Source: Chryseobacterium arachidis (GTDB lineage: Bacteria > Bacteroidota > Bacteroidia > Flavobacteriales > Weeksellaceae). From it: a stretch of DNA of 64,000 nucleotides. The DNA is taken from the NCBI RefSeq assembly GCF_900129245.1, contig NZ_FQUT01000002.1, positions 124,001-188,000 of the forward strand, read 5' to 3'. Shown piece after piece: positions 28,435-39,281 of this stretch. The position numbers and the translations under genes are program-made. Position 1 is the stretch's first letter. Every line of letters starts with the position of its first letter. Under the pieces are notes generated by a model. That model worked only from the letters and a program-made list of their open reading frames with translations, did no database searches and was not told the origin of the DNA.

Positions 28435-29258
28435 TTTGTGAAATTGGTTACTATTTTTAAAAGTTCGGAATTATCGATATCCTGAATTTCGTCCGTTCCT
28501 TCATCATGCAAAAAATCTTTATGCTCATCATAATAAAAGATTTTCCATTCTTTATCATGGTATTCCAAGGCAGAAAGATTTTCGATCCAGTCTCCGGAAT
28601 TCATATAAATGCAAGAACCTTTTTTGTTGACCACCTCGCGAATCTGTGGTTGGTGTATATGCCCACAAACTACGTAATCATAATGATTGTCGATAGCCAA
28701 TTCGGAAGCCGTCAATTCAAAATCGCCGATGTACTTTACCGCTTTTTTTACATTGTTTTTAATCTTCTTCGAAAAAGAATATTTCTCCCTACCCATTTTC
28801 TCTAAGAACCAATTTACAACATTATTGATTACAATTAATAAATCGTACCCTTTTCCACCCAATTTCGCGATCCATTTTGAATGCTGAACAGACGCATCAA
28901 ACACATCTCCGTGGAAGATCCATGTTTTTTTGTCGTTGATGTCTAAAAAGATTTTGTTGCAGACTTTCAGTTTACCCAATTCGAAATCGGTAAACTTTCG
29001 GAACATCTCGTCATGATTTCCTGTGATGTAGAACACATCGGTATTTTTTGTAGCGAATGAAAGGATCTTTTTGATCACCTTCAAATGAGGTTTAGGGAAG
29101 TAAGACTTTTTGAACTGCCAGATATCGATGATATCGCCGTTTAAAACTAAAGTTTTCGGCTGAATAGAATTAAGATATCTCAGTAATTCTTTAGCCTTAC
29201 ATCCATAAGTTCCCAAATGAACATCCGATATGACAACTAATTCAACGTTTCTTTTCAT
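28431..29258 (-). CDS. Calcineurin-type phosphoesterase, LpxH-like
   Basis: A 275-residue binuclear metallophosphoesterase. Motifs in order are ISDVHLGTYG, LNGDIIDIWQF, GNHDEMFRKF, FHGDVFD and VCGHIHQPQIR, all five metal-ligand blocks. It resembles UDP-2,3-diacylglucosamine pyrophosphatase-like enzymes of Bacteroidota, which would make it a peripheral inner-membrane enzyme of lipid A or related lipid metabolism, but specificity is uncertain. I chose the ATG at 29258; a TTG four codons earlier coincides with a possible -7 box. Translation is coupled to the downstream glycosyltransferase. Confidence 0.88.
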   Translation of the reverse strand: MKRNVELVVISDVHLGTYGCKAKELLRYLNSIQPKTLVLNGDIIDIWQFKKSYFPKPHLKVIKKILSFATKNTDVFYITGNHDEMFRKFTDFELGKLKVCNKIFLDINDKKTWIFHGDVFDASVQHSKWIAKLGGKGYDLLIVINNVVNWFLEKMGREKYSFSKKIKNNVKKAVKYIGDFELTASELAIDNHYDYVVCGHIHQPQIREVVNKKGSCIYMNSGDWIENLSALEYHDKEWKIFYYDEHKDFLHDEGTDEIQDIDNSELLKIVTNFTK

Positions 29259-29315
29259 AGTTTTATGCAAAGAAACTACTTGAAAGTTAACTGTATATGA
29301 ATGTTATATTATTTT

Positions 29316-30056
29316 TTATAGAGCTTCCATCAACTCTTCTGTAATTTCCATGTTGTGATACACGTTTTGTACATCATCATCGTCTTCAAAACGCTCCAGC
29401 ATTTTCATATTTGCTTTGAATTGTTCTGCGTTTACTTCTTTTGTATTGTTTGGAATTCTCTGAAGTTCTGCACTTTTAGCTTCAATTTTAAGTTCATCCA
29501 ATTTATGAGATAAAGAACCGAAATCTTCGAAAGCTGTTGTGATCATTACTTCTTCTTCGTCTTTTTCTACGTCTTCTGCTCCACCATCGATCATTTCCAT
29601 TTCGAAATCATCCCAATCCATTTTAATTTGAGCTAAATCGATCGTAAAAATTCCTTTTCTGTCGAAAATAAAAGCTAATTCACCATTCTTACCAAGATTT
29701 CCGTCAAATTTATTGAAGATCGCTCTTACGTTGGCAACCGTTCTGGTAGGGTTGTTTGTTGTACATTCTACGAAAAATGCAACACCTCCTTGTCCGTATC
29801 CTTCATAAGTAATTTCTTCATACTGTTCTGCATCTGCACCACTTGCCTTTTTGATCGCTCTTTCCACATTATCTTTAGGCATGTTTGCTCCTTTTGCATT
29901 TTGGATACATCTTCTCAATGCCGGATTAGATTCAGGATCACTTCCACCTGCTTTTACAGCTAGTGCAATATCTTTACCTATTTTAGAGAAAGTTTTGGCC
30001 ATTTTATCCCATCTGGCCATTTTAGAAGCTTTTCTATATTCAAACGCTCTTCCCAT
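29316..30056 (-). CDS. YebC/PmpR family protein
   Basis: A 246-residue protein of the YebC/TACO1 family. These proteins are annotated as transcriptional regulators, and several act on translation of proline-rich sequences. The N-terminus MGRAFEYRKASKMARWDKMAK is family-typical apart from the opening residues. NAKGANMPKDNVERAIKKA and YEGYGQGGVAFFVECTTNNPTRT are core motifs. The acidic C-terminus (DEEEVM, EDDDD) is normal. Cytosolic, single gene, 94 bases after the OmpA gene and separated from it by a terminator. Confidence 0.93.
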   Translation of the reverse strand: MGRAFEYRKASKMARWDKMAKTFSKIGKDIALAVKAGGSDPESNPALRRCIQNAKGANMPKDNVERAIKKASGADAEQYEEITYEGYGQGGVAFFVECTTNNPTRTVANVRAIFNKFDGNLGKNGELAFIFDRKGIFTIDLAQIKMDWDDFEMEMIDGGAEDVEKDEEEVMITTAFEDFGSLSHKLDELKIEAKSAELQRIPNNTKEVNAEQFKANMKMLERFEDDDDVQNVYHNMEITEELMEAL

Positions 30057-30104
30057 TTTTAATTTTTAATTTTCAACAAAATTAATTAAAAGTCAACGAA
30101 AAAA

Positions 30105-30132
30105 AAATACCCCCAGAAAACTGGAGGTATTT
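30105..30132 (-). terminator. Terminator after ompA-like gene
   Basis: AAATACC-TCCAG/CTGGG-GGTATTT stem with a TTTT loop followed by eight T on the minus strand, 19 bases past the OmpA stop. Confidence 0.8.
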
Positions 30133-30150
30133 ATATTTAGAAAAATTTAA

Positions 30151-31641
30151 TTATTTTTTCTTTTTAGCTGGAGCTTTTTTCTTAGCTGGAGCTTTTTTCT
30201 TAACTTTTACCGGAGTCGGATCTTCGTAATCTCTTTTCTTAAGAGCTTCCCATTGAGCCGCATCTTCGATAGCAGTTACAACTACTTTTCTGTCAACTTG
30301 TCTTTCAGCATCAGTTGCTGTAGCAGGTACAGTAGCTTTAGCTTTACCTACACCAATTGACTTAAGAGCGTTAGCATCTACACCTCTTGCATCTAAAGCA
30401 GCAACTACCGCAGCAGCTCTTTCTCTAGATAACTTTAAGTTGTAGGCTTCAGATCCTTTAGCATCTGTTCTACCTTCTAATAGATAGTTACCACCATCTT
30501 TCTTAATTAGATCAGCAGCAGCATCTAAAGCACCTTTAGATTCAGCCTTAATTGTAGCTTTGTTGAAATCAAAGAATACACTTCCGAATTTTTGTTCTAA
30601 TTCAATAGCAGTTTGTTTTTTAGGCTTAGGACATCCGTTGTATTCTGGAAGACCTGGAACAGTAGGACAAGCATCATCTTTATCTAAGATACCGTCGTTA
30701 TCTGTATCTGGCCAAGGACAACCATTGTTTTCAGCAGGACCTGCAACAGTAGGACAAGCATCATCTTTGTCGATAATACCGTCACCGTCTGTATCTGGCC
30801 AAGGGCAACCGTTGTTTTCAACCGGACCAGCTACATCTGGACACTGATCGTCTTTATCTGGAACTCCATCACCGTCAGTATCAGGACATCCTTGGAATTC
30901 TGGTAAACCTGGTGTATCTGGACACAAATCGTCTTTATCTAAGATACCATCTTTATCTCTATCTCTGTTACCGAATCTGAAGTTCAATGAAGCAGACGCC
31001 TGCCAGAAGTTAGCAACAGTAGACTTATCACCCGGAGTTGATACGTAGTCTCCCTGCACACCTAAACCGAAGTTTTTAGTCACCCATAAGTTTAAACCAG
31101 CACCAGTAGCCACTGTAAAGAAGTTTGCTTTTCCGTTTTCGTTACCATTTTCTCCATTTCCAATAACTGCACCGTTAGCATCAGTTCTTGGGAAAGAAAG
31201 AGATGTGTAATCATGTCTTAGGTAGTTTGCACCAACTCTTAAGTATGGGTCAAACCAAGAATCTTCATTCTTCCACAAAAGACCTGCAGCGTGAGCCTGG
31301 AAACCAAGACCTGTTTGTAACATGAATTCTTTACCCATGTTAAATCTCTTGTTTTCAACGTTACCTACAGTAGTCTGCCAGTCGATTACTAAACCTTTAC
31401 CAATGTTCCTAGCAACAGTAAGTTTAGACAATGGAGGAGTAATAGAGAAGTTGTTCAAATTGAACATTGTCTTCGTCAAATTATTAGCAGAGAACGTATT
31501 ACTGAAGTTATTTCTCTGTGCCATGTGGTTCTCAGCGTGAGCACCAACTCCGATCAACCAAGGATTGTTGGTCGTCTGAGCGAACACAGTAGAAGCAACA
31601 GTAAGTGCCAATGCTGAAATTCCTAATTTTAGATTTTTCAT
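30151..31641 (-). CDS. OmpA family outer-membrane protein with TSP3 repeats
   Basis: A 496-residue outer-membrane/peptidoglycan-linking protein. A signal peptide (1-22, ending TVFAQ) precedes an N-terminal beta-barrel (to about 225). Four calcium-binding thrombospondin type 3 repeats follow (about 230-335, each DxDxDGxxDxDDxCP). The OmpA peptidoglycan-binding domain comes next (about 345-455; FDFNKATI, SRERAAAV). The tail is Lys/Ala/Pro-rich (KKKAPAKKK repeated). The usual NGHTD-type motif reads EGRTD here. A major structural protein by analogy with other flavobacteria. It has its own terminator. Confidence 0.94.
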   Translation of the reverse strand: MKNLKLGISALALTVASTVFAQTTNNPWLIGVGAHAENHMAQRNNFSNTFSANNLTKTMFNLNNFSITPPLSKLTVARNIGKGLVIDWQTTVGNVENKRFNMGKEFMLQTGLGFQAHAAGLLWKNEDSWFDPYLRVGANYLRHDYTSLSFPRTDANGAVIGNGENGNENGKANFFTVATGAGLNLWVTKNFGLGVQGDYVSTPGDKSTVANFWQASASLNFRFGNRDRDKDGILDKDDLCPDTPGLPEFQGCPDTDGDGVPDKDDQCPDVAGPVENNGCPWPDTDGDGIIDKDDACPTVAGPAENNGCPWPDTDNDGILDKDDACPTVPGLPEYNGCPKPKKQTAIELEQKFGSVFFDFNKATIKAESKGALDAAADLIKKDGGNYLLEGRTDAKGSEAYNLKLSRERAAAVVAALDARGVDANALKSIGVGKAKATVPATATDAERQVDRKVVVTAIEDAAQWEALKKRDYEDPTPVKVKKKAPAKKKAPAKKKK

Positions 31642-31718
31642 AGAATTAAATGATTAAATAATTGATAATGCAAAATAAATATAATTTTTCTTTATATACA
31701 AAGTTTTTCAGATGATTT

Positions 31719-32177
31719 TTAACTTTTCTTTAATATTCTGTCGAGGTTTCGTTTATTTTCTCTATCTTTTATGCTCTCTCTTTTATCGAAGAGTTTTTTC
31801 CCTCTACCAAGGGCAATCAGCACTTTTGCTTTTCCCCTGTCGTTGATATATAGCTTTAAAGGAATTACAGTATTTCCAGCATCTTTTAACTTTTTTTCAA
31901 GTTTCTGTAATTCTTTTTTGTGCAAGAGCAATTTCCGTTCCCTTTTTGTTTTGTGATTATAAAATGTTCCCAATTTATACTCATCAATCATCATATTAAT
32001 AATATATAATTCCCCATCAATAAACTGACAGAACGATTCTGTGATGGAAGCTTTAGAAGAACGTAAAGATTTTATTTCTGTACCCGTTAAAACCATGCCA
32101 GCTTCATATTCTTCAAGAATTTCGTACTCGAATCTGGCTCTTTTATTAAATATATTGACTGTTTTTTCAATCTTCAT
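31719..32177 (-). CDS. smpB: SsrA-binding protein
   Basis: A 152-residue tmRNA-binding protein for trans-translation and rescue of stalled ribosomes. NKRARFEYEILEEYEAGMVLTGTEIKSLR contains the conserved OB-fold core, FCQFIDGELYIINM the tmRNA contact region, and the basic C-terminal tail (KRESIKDREN followed by RNLDRILKK) inserts into the decoding centre. Standard length. Its start faces the divergent ABC-F gene across 191 bases. Confidence 0.96.
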   Translation of the reverse strand: MKIEKTVNIFNKRARFEYEILEEYEAGMVLTGTEIKSLRSSKASITESFCQFIDGELYIINMMIDEYKLGTFYNHKTKRERKLLLHKKELQKLEKKLKDAGNTVIPLKLYINDRGKAKVLIALGRGKKLFDKRESIKDRENKRNLDRILKKS

Positions 32178-32296
32178 TTTTAAGTTTTTTGTATATATGA
32201 TGTAATAATTTAATAAATCTGCACTCTCAAAACTTGTCGAATATGCATTTTATCAAATTTAATTAATGAAATATATAAAAAATACCCCACATTTAA

Positions 32297-33991
<1,695 letters not shown>

Positions 33992-34016
33992 TCTCTGAGA
34001 ACTTCAGATAAAAATT

Positions 34017-34046
34017 AAAGAGGCTGTCTCAAAAGACAGCCTCTTT
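34017..34046. terminator. Bidirectional terminator
   Basis: GAGGCTGTCT, loop CAAA, AGACAGCCTC, with A-run on one side and T-run on the other, between the converging ABC-F and SDR genes. Confidence 0.88.
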
Positions 34047-34069
34047 TTTTTATTAAAATTTTTGAAATA

Positions 34070-34867
34070 TTATAGACAACGAATGGTACCACCGTCAACC
34101 CTAAGCACAGAACCACTGATATAATCCGCAAAACGGCTGCAAAGGTATGCCACAGCTCCGGCAATTTCTTCAGGTTCACCGAATCTGCCTGTATCATTAG
34201 GAATAAGTTCCTGCACTGCTTTATATTTAATTTCCTCCGGATCGGTTCCCCAATTAAATTTTGGTGCAGCATTTTTAAGCCACTCTTCAACCATCGGATT
34301 GATAATTGCTCCCGGTGAAACAACATTTGAGGTAATTCCCGTATCCTTAAGAGATCTCGCCAATGAAACCGACATATTGTGACGAGCCGCCAATGTTGCA
34401 TTATAATGAGGCTGTTCTTTTATGGGCTGTATTCCAAGACCTCCGCCAATATGTATCACTCTTCCCCAACCTAATGTTTTCATCTGAGGAACGATACGCT
34501 GTATCATACGGACATAAGAGACTACATTGGTGTTATAAATATCCAGCCAATCGTTGGCACTCGCTTCTCCCCATGATTTGTGAGAAGTTGCGCCTGCATT
34601 ATTCACAAGAATATCGATCTGCCCGGATTTCAAAGCCATTGCTGCAACCTGGTCTGCACCTTCATCCGTTGAAAGATCGCCAATAGCAATTGCTGCAAAG
34701 CCTCCTTTCTCCAATATAGATTGCGCCACCTTTTCAGCACGCTCCTTATCTCTTCCGTGAATAATTACAGAAGCTCCTTCTTCTGCCAGCATTTTTCCAA
34801 TCGCTTCGCCCAAACCTGAGCTGGAACCTGTAACAAGAGCTCTTTTACCTTTTAATTGTATATCCAT
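34070..34867 (-). CDS. SDR-family protein lacking canonical catalytic residues
   Basis: A 265-residue Rossmann-fold protein of the short-chain dehydrogenase/reductase superfamily. The cofactor loop TGSSSGLG (14-20) and the LVNNAG motif (88-92) are intact, with basic residues after beta2 suggesting NADP(H). At the active site the expected Ser is Gly142 and the YxxxK motif is Tyr155-NAT-Leu159, so the catalytic Lys is absent. The C-terminus RVDGGTI is normal. It starts 26 bases after the AraC-type regulator, which probably controls it. It may be a non-classical reductase or a non-catalytic binder. Confidence 0.85.
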   Translation of the reverse strand: MDIQLKGKRALVTGSSSGLGEAIGKMLAEEGASVIIHGRDKERAEKVAQSILEKGGFAAIAIGDLSTDEGADQVAAMALKSGQIDILVNNAGATSHKSWGEASANDWLDIYNTNVVSYVRMIQRIVPQMKTLGWGRVIHIGGGLGIQPIKEQPHYNATLAARHNMSVSLARSLKDTGITSNVVSPGAIINPMVEEWLKNAAPKFNWGTDPEEIKYKAVQELIPNDTGRFGEPEEIAGAVAYLCSRFADYISGSVLRVDGGTIRCL

Positions 34868-34893
34868 TTTTAATTAATTTTAAATTATTTTAA

Positions 34894-35700
34894 TTATCTG
34901 TTTTTGAATTTATGATTAGGAGCATAGCCAAAAGCTTTTTTATACGCATAAGAAAAATGTGAAAGATCTTCAAATCCCAGATCCAGATAGATATCGGACG
35001 ATTTTTCTTTTTTATCCTCAATTCTGAATTTTGCATCTTCTAATCTTTTATGCACAAGCCATTTGCCAGGACTTATGTTAAAAAGTTTTTCAAAATCTCG
35101 TTTAAATCCCGAAAGGCTGCGTCCGGTAAGAAAAGCAAAACGATCGATGCTGATATTGTATCTGTAATGGTTGTTCATGAAGGCTTCAAGATCAATTTTT
35201 CCCGGTTCGCTAAAGTCGAAAAGAATATTTTTAATCTTAGGATTATTTTGCAACAACAGTAAAATAAGTTCCTGAGTTTTCAGCAATACAATTCTCTCAT
35301 CCGGCTCTTGCTCCTGAAGATAAGGCATGAGCGACTCTACAAACCCCTGCAGCTTATGATCAGATTTTATCAACAAAGGTTCGGAGCTGATATCGTTTTT
35401 GTCTGATATAAATCTGTAATGGTGGCTCATCTCCTTTAATGTAGATTGATCAATATGAACAGCAACAGATTTGAAACCTCCATCCTTTGTTTTTTTCACA
35501 TATTTTGCGAGCTGATTCCGTTGGAAGAATCTGAAATCACCTTCTGTAAAAGAATATTTTTCATTTCCAATCCATACTTCATGTTTTCCATGAATGATAT
35601 AACTGAAAATATGATCCATTATAAATGCCTCTCCTTCCACATTTTTATCGGTGTAGGAATTTAAAATTAGCTTTGGATGTGAAGCAGACGACTTTTTCAT
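34894..35700 (-). CDS. AraC-type transcriptional regulator
   Basis: A 268-residue cytosolic regulator. The N-terminal cupin-like sensor domain (about 1-150) contains YIIHGKHEVWIGNEKYSF. The C-terminal double helix-turn-helix (about 165-265) contains FAFLTGRSLSGFKRDFEKLF, SPGKWLVHKRLEDAKF and SDIYLDLGFEDLSHFSYAYKKAFG. It is 26 bases upstream of the SDR gene on the same strand, so that gene is the first candidate target. The effector is unknown. Confidence 0.92.
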   Translation of the reverse strand: MKKSSASHPKLILNSYTDKNVEGEAFIMDHIFSYIIHGKHEVWIGNEKYSFTEGDFRFFQRNQLAKYVKKTKDGGFKSVAVHIDQSTLKEMSHHYRFISDKNDISSEPLLIKSDHKLQGFVESLMPYLQEQEPDERIVLLKTQELILLLLQNNPKIKNILFDFSEPGKIDLEAFMNNHYRYNISIDRFAFLTGRSLSGFKRDFEKLFNISPGKWLVHKRLEDAKFRIEDKKEKSSDIYLDLGFEDLSHFSYAYKKAFGYAPNHKFKNR

Positions 35701-35895
35701 GTTGAGATTGATTTTACTTTATTCAGCATTTTTAATAAAGCAAAATTACACAGTACATCATGATTTGATTTTGTTGAAAAGCTCAAATCACTTTGTTGAA
35801 AAGCCCATTTATTAATAGAAATTTATTGAAAAGAAATCGTGAAGTTGGGTAAGGATCCAAAGTCCGATATTATTAAAGTTGACTGAAACAACGAT
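35701..35895. other. Intergenic region upstream of the AraC-SDR operon
   Basis: AT-rich, no credible gene. It contains the short direct repeat TGTTGAAAAGC(T/C)C at about 35772 and 35796, a possible regulator-binding site for the AraC protein encoded next to it. Confidence 0.4.
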
Positions 35896-35981
35896 AAAAA
35901 ACTGCCTTAAAAGTCTACATTATCCGAGATGATTGACTCCATTGTCAGCCCCCGAAAAAAATGACTTTTAAGACAGTTTTA
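35896..35981. repeat. MITE-like inverted repeat or long-loop terminator
   Basis: Eighteen-base arms AAAACTGCCTTAAAAGTC and GACTTTTAAGACAGTTTT (one mismatch) enclose about 48 bases. It lies 28 bases past the M48 protease stop and ends in T6 on the minus strand, so it could serve as a terminator, or be a small non-autonomous transposon remnant. Confidence 0.5.
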
Positions 35982-36008
35982 TTTATTTGAAAAAAATAGC
36001 TAATTAAA

Positions 36009-36824
36009 CTATTTCGTTAATTTGGTTGTAGGCAGAGAAACTGTTCCCGGATCTTTCCAAAGACCGTCTTTTTCAGCTCTTTTCTTAATTGCTTCCGCCC
36101 TTTTATTGCTGTCCGGGTGAGAATTGAACATTTTCTGGAATCCTGTCTGAGCCGTTCCTCCTTCAGAAAGCAAAGCCAATTTTTTAAATGCCGTATAAGC
36201 TCCAACAACATTGTATTTATTAGCCTTCATAAAATCATATGAATAGATATCTGCTTCAGATTCCTGCTTTTTACTGTGTGACGCATCTAAAAATGCGTTT
36301 GCCATTTTACCAACCTGGCTTTCACTAAGGTTTGCCACAGCAGATGAAGCAGAAGAAGCCGCCTCCAAAGCAGCCGTTTTAAGGTAAGCTGTTTTCATCG
36401 CGTCTTTGGTATCCTGATTTTTAACGTGACCGATTTCATGGCCGATAACCGCCAATAGTTCATCGTCCGTCATAATATCCATCAACGAAGAAAAAACCCG
36501 TACACTTCCGTCTGCACAGGCAAATGCGTTGATATCTTTTACTTTATAGACCTTGTAATTAAGGTTTAAGCCGTCCTGTGATTTGTGTTTTGAAAAAAGC
36601 TTATTCAATCGGATTGTGTATGGATCTTTCGGACCTGCTACAGGATTATTTTTATCCATATAATCCACAGATTCTTTAGACAGCTTTACAGCGTCTTCAT
36701 TTGAGAATGTAAGTCCTTTTGCCCCATTGGCAACAACGTTTGCTGCTTTTCCTAGATTGATTTTTTGTGCATTCATAGAATGCATTGCCCCGATGAATAT
36801 CAGGCAGAATGTAATTTTTTTCAT
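36009..36824 (-). CDS. M48 family metalloprotease
   Basis: A 271-residue exported zinc protease of the M48 (Ste24/HtpX/BepA-like) family. Signal peptide about 1-19 (ending NAQK). The zinc motif is GHEIGHVKNQD with the third ligand in KKQESEADIYSYDFM. SHPDSNKRAEAIKK at the C-terminus is the conserved substrate-binding segment. No transmembrane helix beyond the signal, so likely periplasmic, with a role in envelope protein quality control by analogy with BepA. An alpha-helical, Ala/Ser-rich stretch (about 150-175) lies between catalytic elements. Confidence 0.92.
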   Translation of the reverse strand: MKKITFCLIFIGAMHSMNAQKINLGKAANVVANGAKGLTFSNEDAVKLSKESVDYMDKNNPVAGPKDPYTIRLNKLFSKHKSQDGLNLNYKVYKVKDINAFACADGSVRVFSSLMDIMTDDELLAVIGHEIGHVKNQDTKDAMKTAYLKTAALEAASSASSAVANLSESQVGKMANAFLDASHSKKQESEADIYSYDFMKANKYNVVGAYTAFKKLALLSEGGTAQTGFQKMFNSHPDSNKRAEAIKKRAEKDGLWKDPGTVSLPTTKLTK

Positions 36825-36944
36825 AATCGTTATTTTAATTTGGAGGGCGAAGATACTTCTTTTTAAAATAATTTAAAAGTTAAACTTCCGAAACAATGGC
36901 CTGAAAGTATTTTTTTTACCTTGGGCATTTAAAACTTTTTTCCC

Positions 36945-36952
36945 TATTTTTG
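36945..36952 (+). promoter_or_regulatory. -7 box of recJ promoter
   Basis: TATTTTTG, perfect TAnnTTTG match, ending only four bases before the recJ ATG, with a TTG about 21 bases upstream. If used, the transcript would be nearly leaderless. Confidence 0.55.
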
Positions 36953-36956
36953 TGAA

Positions 36957-38669
36957 ATGAGTCAAAAATGGATTTACAAGCCCGAACCCGATGAGGAAGT
37001 TGTGGACGGATTAAGTTCGTCTCTTGGTTTTGGAACTTTTGAATCTAAACTCCTCGTTCTCAGAGGAATTGACAATTATCAAAAGGCAAGAGAATTTTTC
37101 AAACCCAACCTTACCGATATCCACAATCCTTTTTTAATGGCTGATATGCAAAAAGCCGTAGAGCGTATTGCCACTGCCATTGAAAACGGAGAAAAAATAC
37201 TGGTATACGGAGATTACGACGTAGACGGAACTACCGCCGTTGCTCTAATGTACCTATACCTTAGCAAAATTGTTCAGAAAAAATATCTGGATTATTATAT
37301 CCCCGACAGAAATTCTGAAGGCTATGGAATTTCAACGGAAGGGATAGATTTTGCCAAAGAAAATGGTTTCTCTTTAATCATTGCATTAGACTGCGGAATC
37401 AAATCTCTGGATATGATCAATTATGCTAAAAATCTGAATATTGATTTTATTATTTGTGATCATCACTTGCCAGGCGAAGAAATTCCTGATGCCGTGGCTG
37501 TTTTAGATCCCAAAAGAAGCGACTGCCGATATCCTTTCAAGGAACTTTCGGGTTGCGGAGTTGGTTTTAAGCTTTGCCAGGGATTAAATACCATCTATAA
37601 ACTTCCTGAAGCTGAACTGTTTGAACTCACAGACCTTTTAGCTATTTCCATCGCTGCCGATATTGTTTCGATGACCGGCGAAAACCGTGTGCTGGCTAAA
37701 ATGGGTTTAAAAATATTGAGAAAAACAAGAAATTTAGGTTTAAGATTATTAATTCCTGAAGATAAACTTTCTCACTTCGAAATTTCAAATATTGTTTTTG
37801 AAATCGCTCCGAAAATCAATGCTGCCGGCAGAATTTCCCACGGAAAAGCCGCTGTAGAACTAATGGTTTCCGATAATCTGAAACACGCCCACCAGATTGT
37901 AAGCGATATCATGAACCTCAACGACGAAAGACGTGAACTCGATATGAATTCTACACTTTCTGCTTTAAACCAGATTATAGAATCTCAGCAGGAAACAAAA
38001 TATTCTACTATTGTTTACCACCCGGAATGGAACAAAGGTGTGATCGGAATTGTAGCTTCAAGACTTATTGAAACCTATTACAAGCCGACCTTAGTTTTCA
38101 CAGATGGGAATAACGGGGAAATGGTAGCCTCAGCAAGATCTGTTTCAGATTTTGATGTTCATGAGGCATTGGACATGTGCTCGGAATATTTCTTAAAATT
38201 CGGAGGACACCACGCCGCTGCAGGATTATCAATGGAAAAAGATAAATTCGATGCCTTCAAAGAAAAATTTGAGAGGATTGTTTCCGAAAAAATTAAAGAA
38301 CATCAGAAAGAACCTTCCATAACGATAGATTCTGAAATTGGAATTGATGATATCAACAGAGAATTTATCAATTTCCACAGAAAATTAGCTCCTTTCGGGC
38401 CACAGAATATGAAACCTATTTTTACATTGAGCAACCAGAAACTTTCGGGGTACGTAAAAACGATGGGTAAGGATAACAATCACCTTAAATTCTACATCAG
38501 ACAGGAATCTACCGGAAGAAATATTGAGTGTGTAGGTTTTAAACTTGGGCAGTTTGTAGAAGATTTTAAAACAAAGAATTTTGACCTGGCTTTCACTTTA
38601 GAAGAAAACCACTGGAAAGGAAATGTAACGCATTATCTGAATATTAAGGACGTTAAGTTCAGAGATTAA
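36957..38669 (+). CDS. recJ: Single-stranded-DNA exonuclease RecJ
   Basis: A 570-residue DHH-family 5'-3' exonuclease used in recombination and repair. YGDYDVDGTTAVALMY (motif I), ALDCGIKS (motif II), DHHLPGEEIPDA (motif III) and VAVLDPKRSDC are the metal-binding DHH core. GGHHAAAG belongs to the DHHA1 domain. The C-terminal OB fold follows (about 460-570). The size is standard. It is followed after 22 bases by nadD, and probably by two uncharacterised genes in one transcript. Confidence 0.96.
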   Translation: MSQKWIYKPEPDEEVVDGLSSSLGFGTFESKLLVLRGIDNYQKAREFFKPNLTDIHNPFLMADMQKAVERIATAIENGEKILVYGDYDVDGTTAVALMYLYLSKIVQKKYLDYYIPDRNSEGYGISTEGIDFAKENGFSLIIALDCGIKSLDMINYAKNLNIDFIICDHHLPGEEIPDAVAVLDPKRSDCRYPFKELSGCGVGFKLCQGLNTIYKLPEAELFELTDLLAISIAADIVSMTGENRVLAKMGLKILRKTRNLGLRLLIPEDKLSHFEISNIVFEIAPKINAAGRISHGKAAVELMVSDNLKHAHQIVSDIMNLNDERRELDMNSTLSALNQIIESQQETKYSTIVYHPEWNKGVIGIVASRLIETYYKPTLVFTDGNNGEMVASARSVSDFDVHEALDMCSEYFLKFGGHHAAAGLSMEKDKFDAFKEKFERIVSEKIKEHQKEPSITIDSEIGIDDINREFINFHRKLAPFGPQNMKPIFTLSNQKLSGYVKTMGKDNNHLKFYIRQESTGRNIECVGFKLGQFVEDFKTKNFDLAFTLEENHWKGNVTHYLNIKDVKFRD

Positions 38670-38691
38670 TTATTATCCACTTTCAATATCA

Positions 38692-39276
38692 ATGAAAAAG
38701 ATCGGCTTATTTTTCGGGTCTTTCAATCCCATCCATATCGGGCATTTAATTTTAGCCAACTATATTCTGGAGAATTCTGATATGGACGAACTTTGGTTTG
38801 TGGTAAGCCCGCAAAACCCTTTCAAAGAAAAAAAATCTTTACTGAAAGACCATAACAGGCTGGATATGGTGCAGCTTGCTGTGAAGAATTATCCTAAAAT
38901 GCGTGCTTCCAACGTAGAGTTTTCGTTGCCTCAACCGAGTTATACGATTGATACGCTGACTTACCTTCATGAAAAGTATCCCGACTATTCTTTTAGTTTA
39001 ATCATGGGAGAAGATAATCTGAACGGGCTGCACAAATGGAAAAATTCTGATATTTTGATTAAAAACCATCACATTATTGTGTATCCAAGAGTTTTTGATG
39101 AAGAGAAAAAAGATTCTGAATATCTTCAGCATGAAAATATTTCTTTGATAAAAGCCCCAATTATTGAATTGTCTGCCACAGAGATCCGGAATATGATTAA
39201 AACAGGCAAAAACGTGAGACCTATGCTCCCGCCGGAGGTTTTTGAATATCTGGATGGAAGTAGTTTTTATAAATAG
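38692..39276 (+). CDS. nadD: Nicotinate-nucleotide adenylyltransferase
   Basis: A 194-residue cytidylyltransferase-fold enzyme joining ATP and nicotinate mononucleotide to form deamido-NAD in NAD synthesis. LFFGSFNPIHIGHL is the nucleotide-binding HxGH region, VSPQNPFKEKK the NaMN loop, and ELSATEIRNMIKTGK the C-terminal phosphate-binding ISSTxxR-like motif. Cytoplasmic, ATG start, 22 bases after recJ. Confidence 0.95.
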   Translation: MKKIGLFFGSFNPIHIGHLILANYILENSDMDELWFVVSPQNPFKEKKSLLKDHNRLDMVQLAVKNYPKMRASNVEFSLPQPSYTIDTLTYLHEKYPDYSFSLIMGEDNLNGLHKWKNSDILIKNHHIIVYPRVFDEEKKDSEYLQHENISLIKAPIIELSATEIRNMIKTGKNVRPMLPPEVFEYLDGSSFYK

Positions 39277-39281
39277 CTAAA

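Noticed and set aside
34020..34043. Insertion-sequence terminus (GAGGCTGTCTC...)
   Set aside because: It forms a compact terminator between converging genes with A and T runs, and there is no transposase or second end nearby.
34015..34401. A 128-residue open frame overlapping the SDR gene
   Set aside because: It is an out-of-frame shadow of the SDR coding sequence with a low-complexity, non-family translation.
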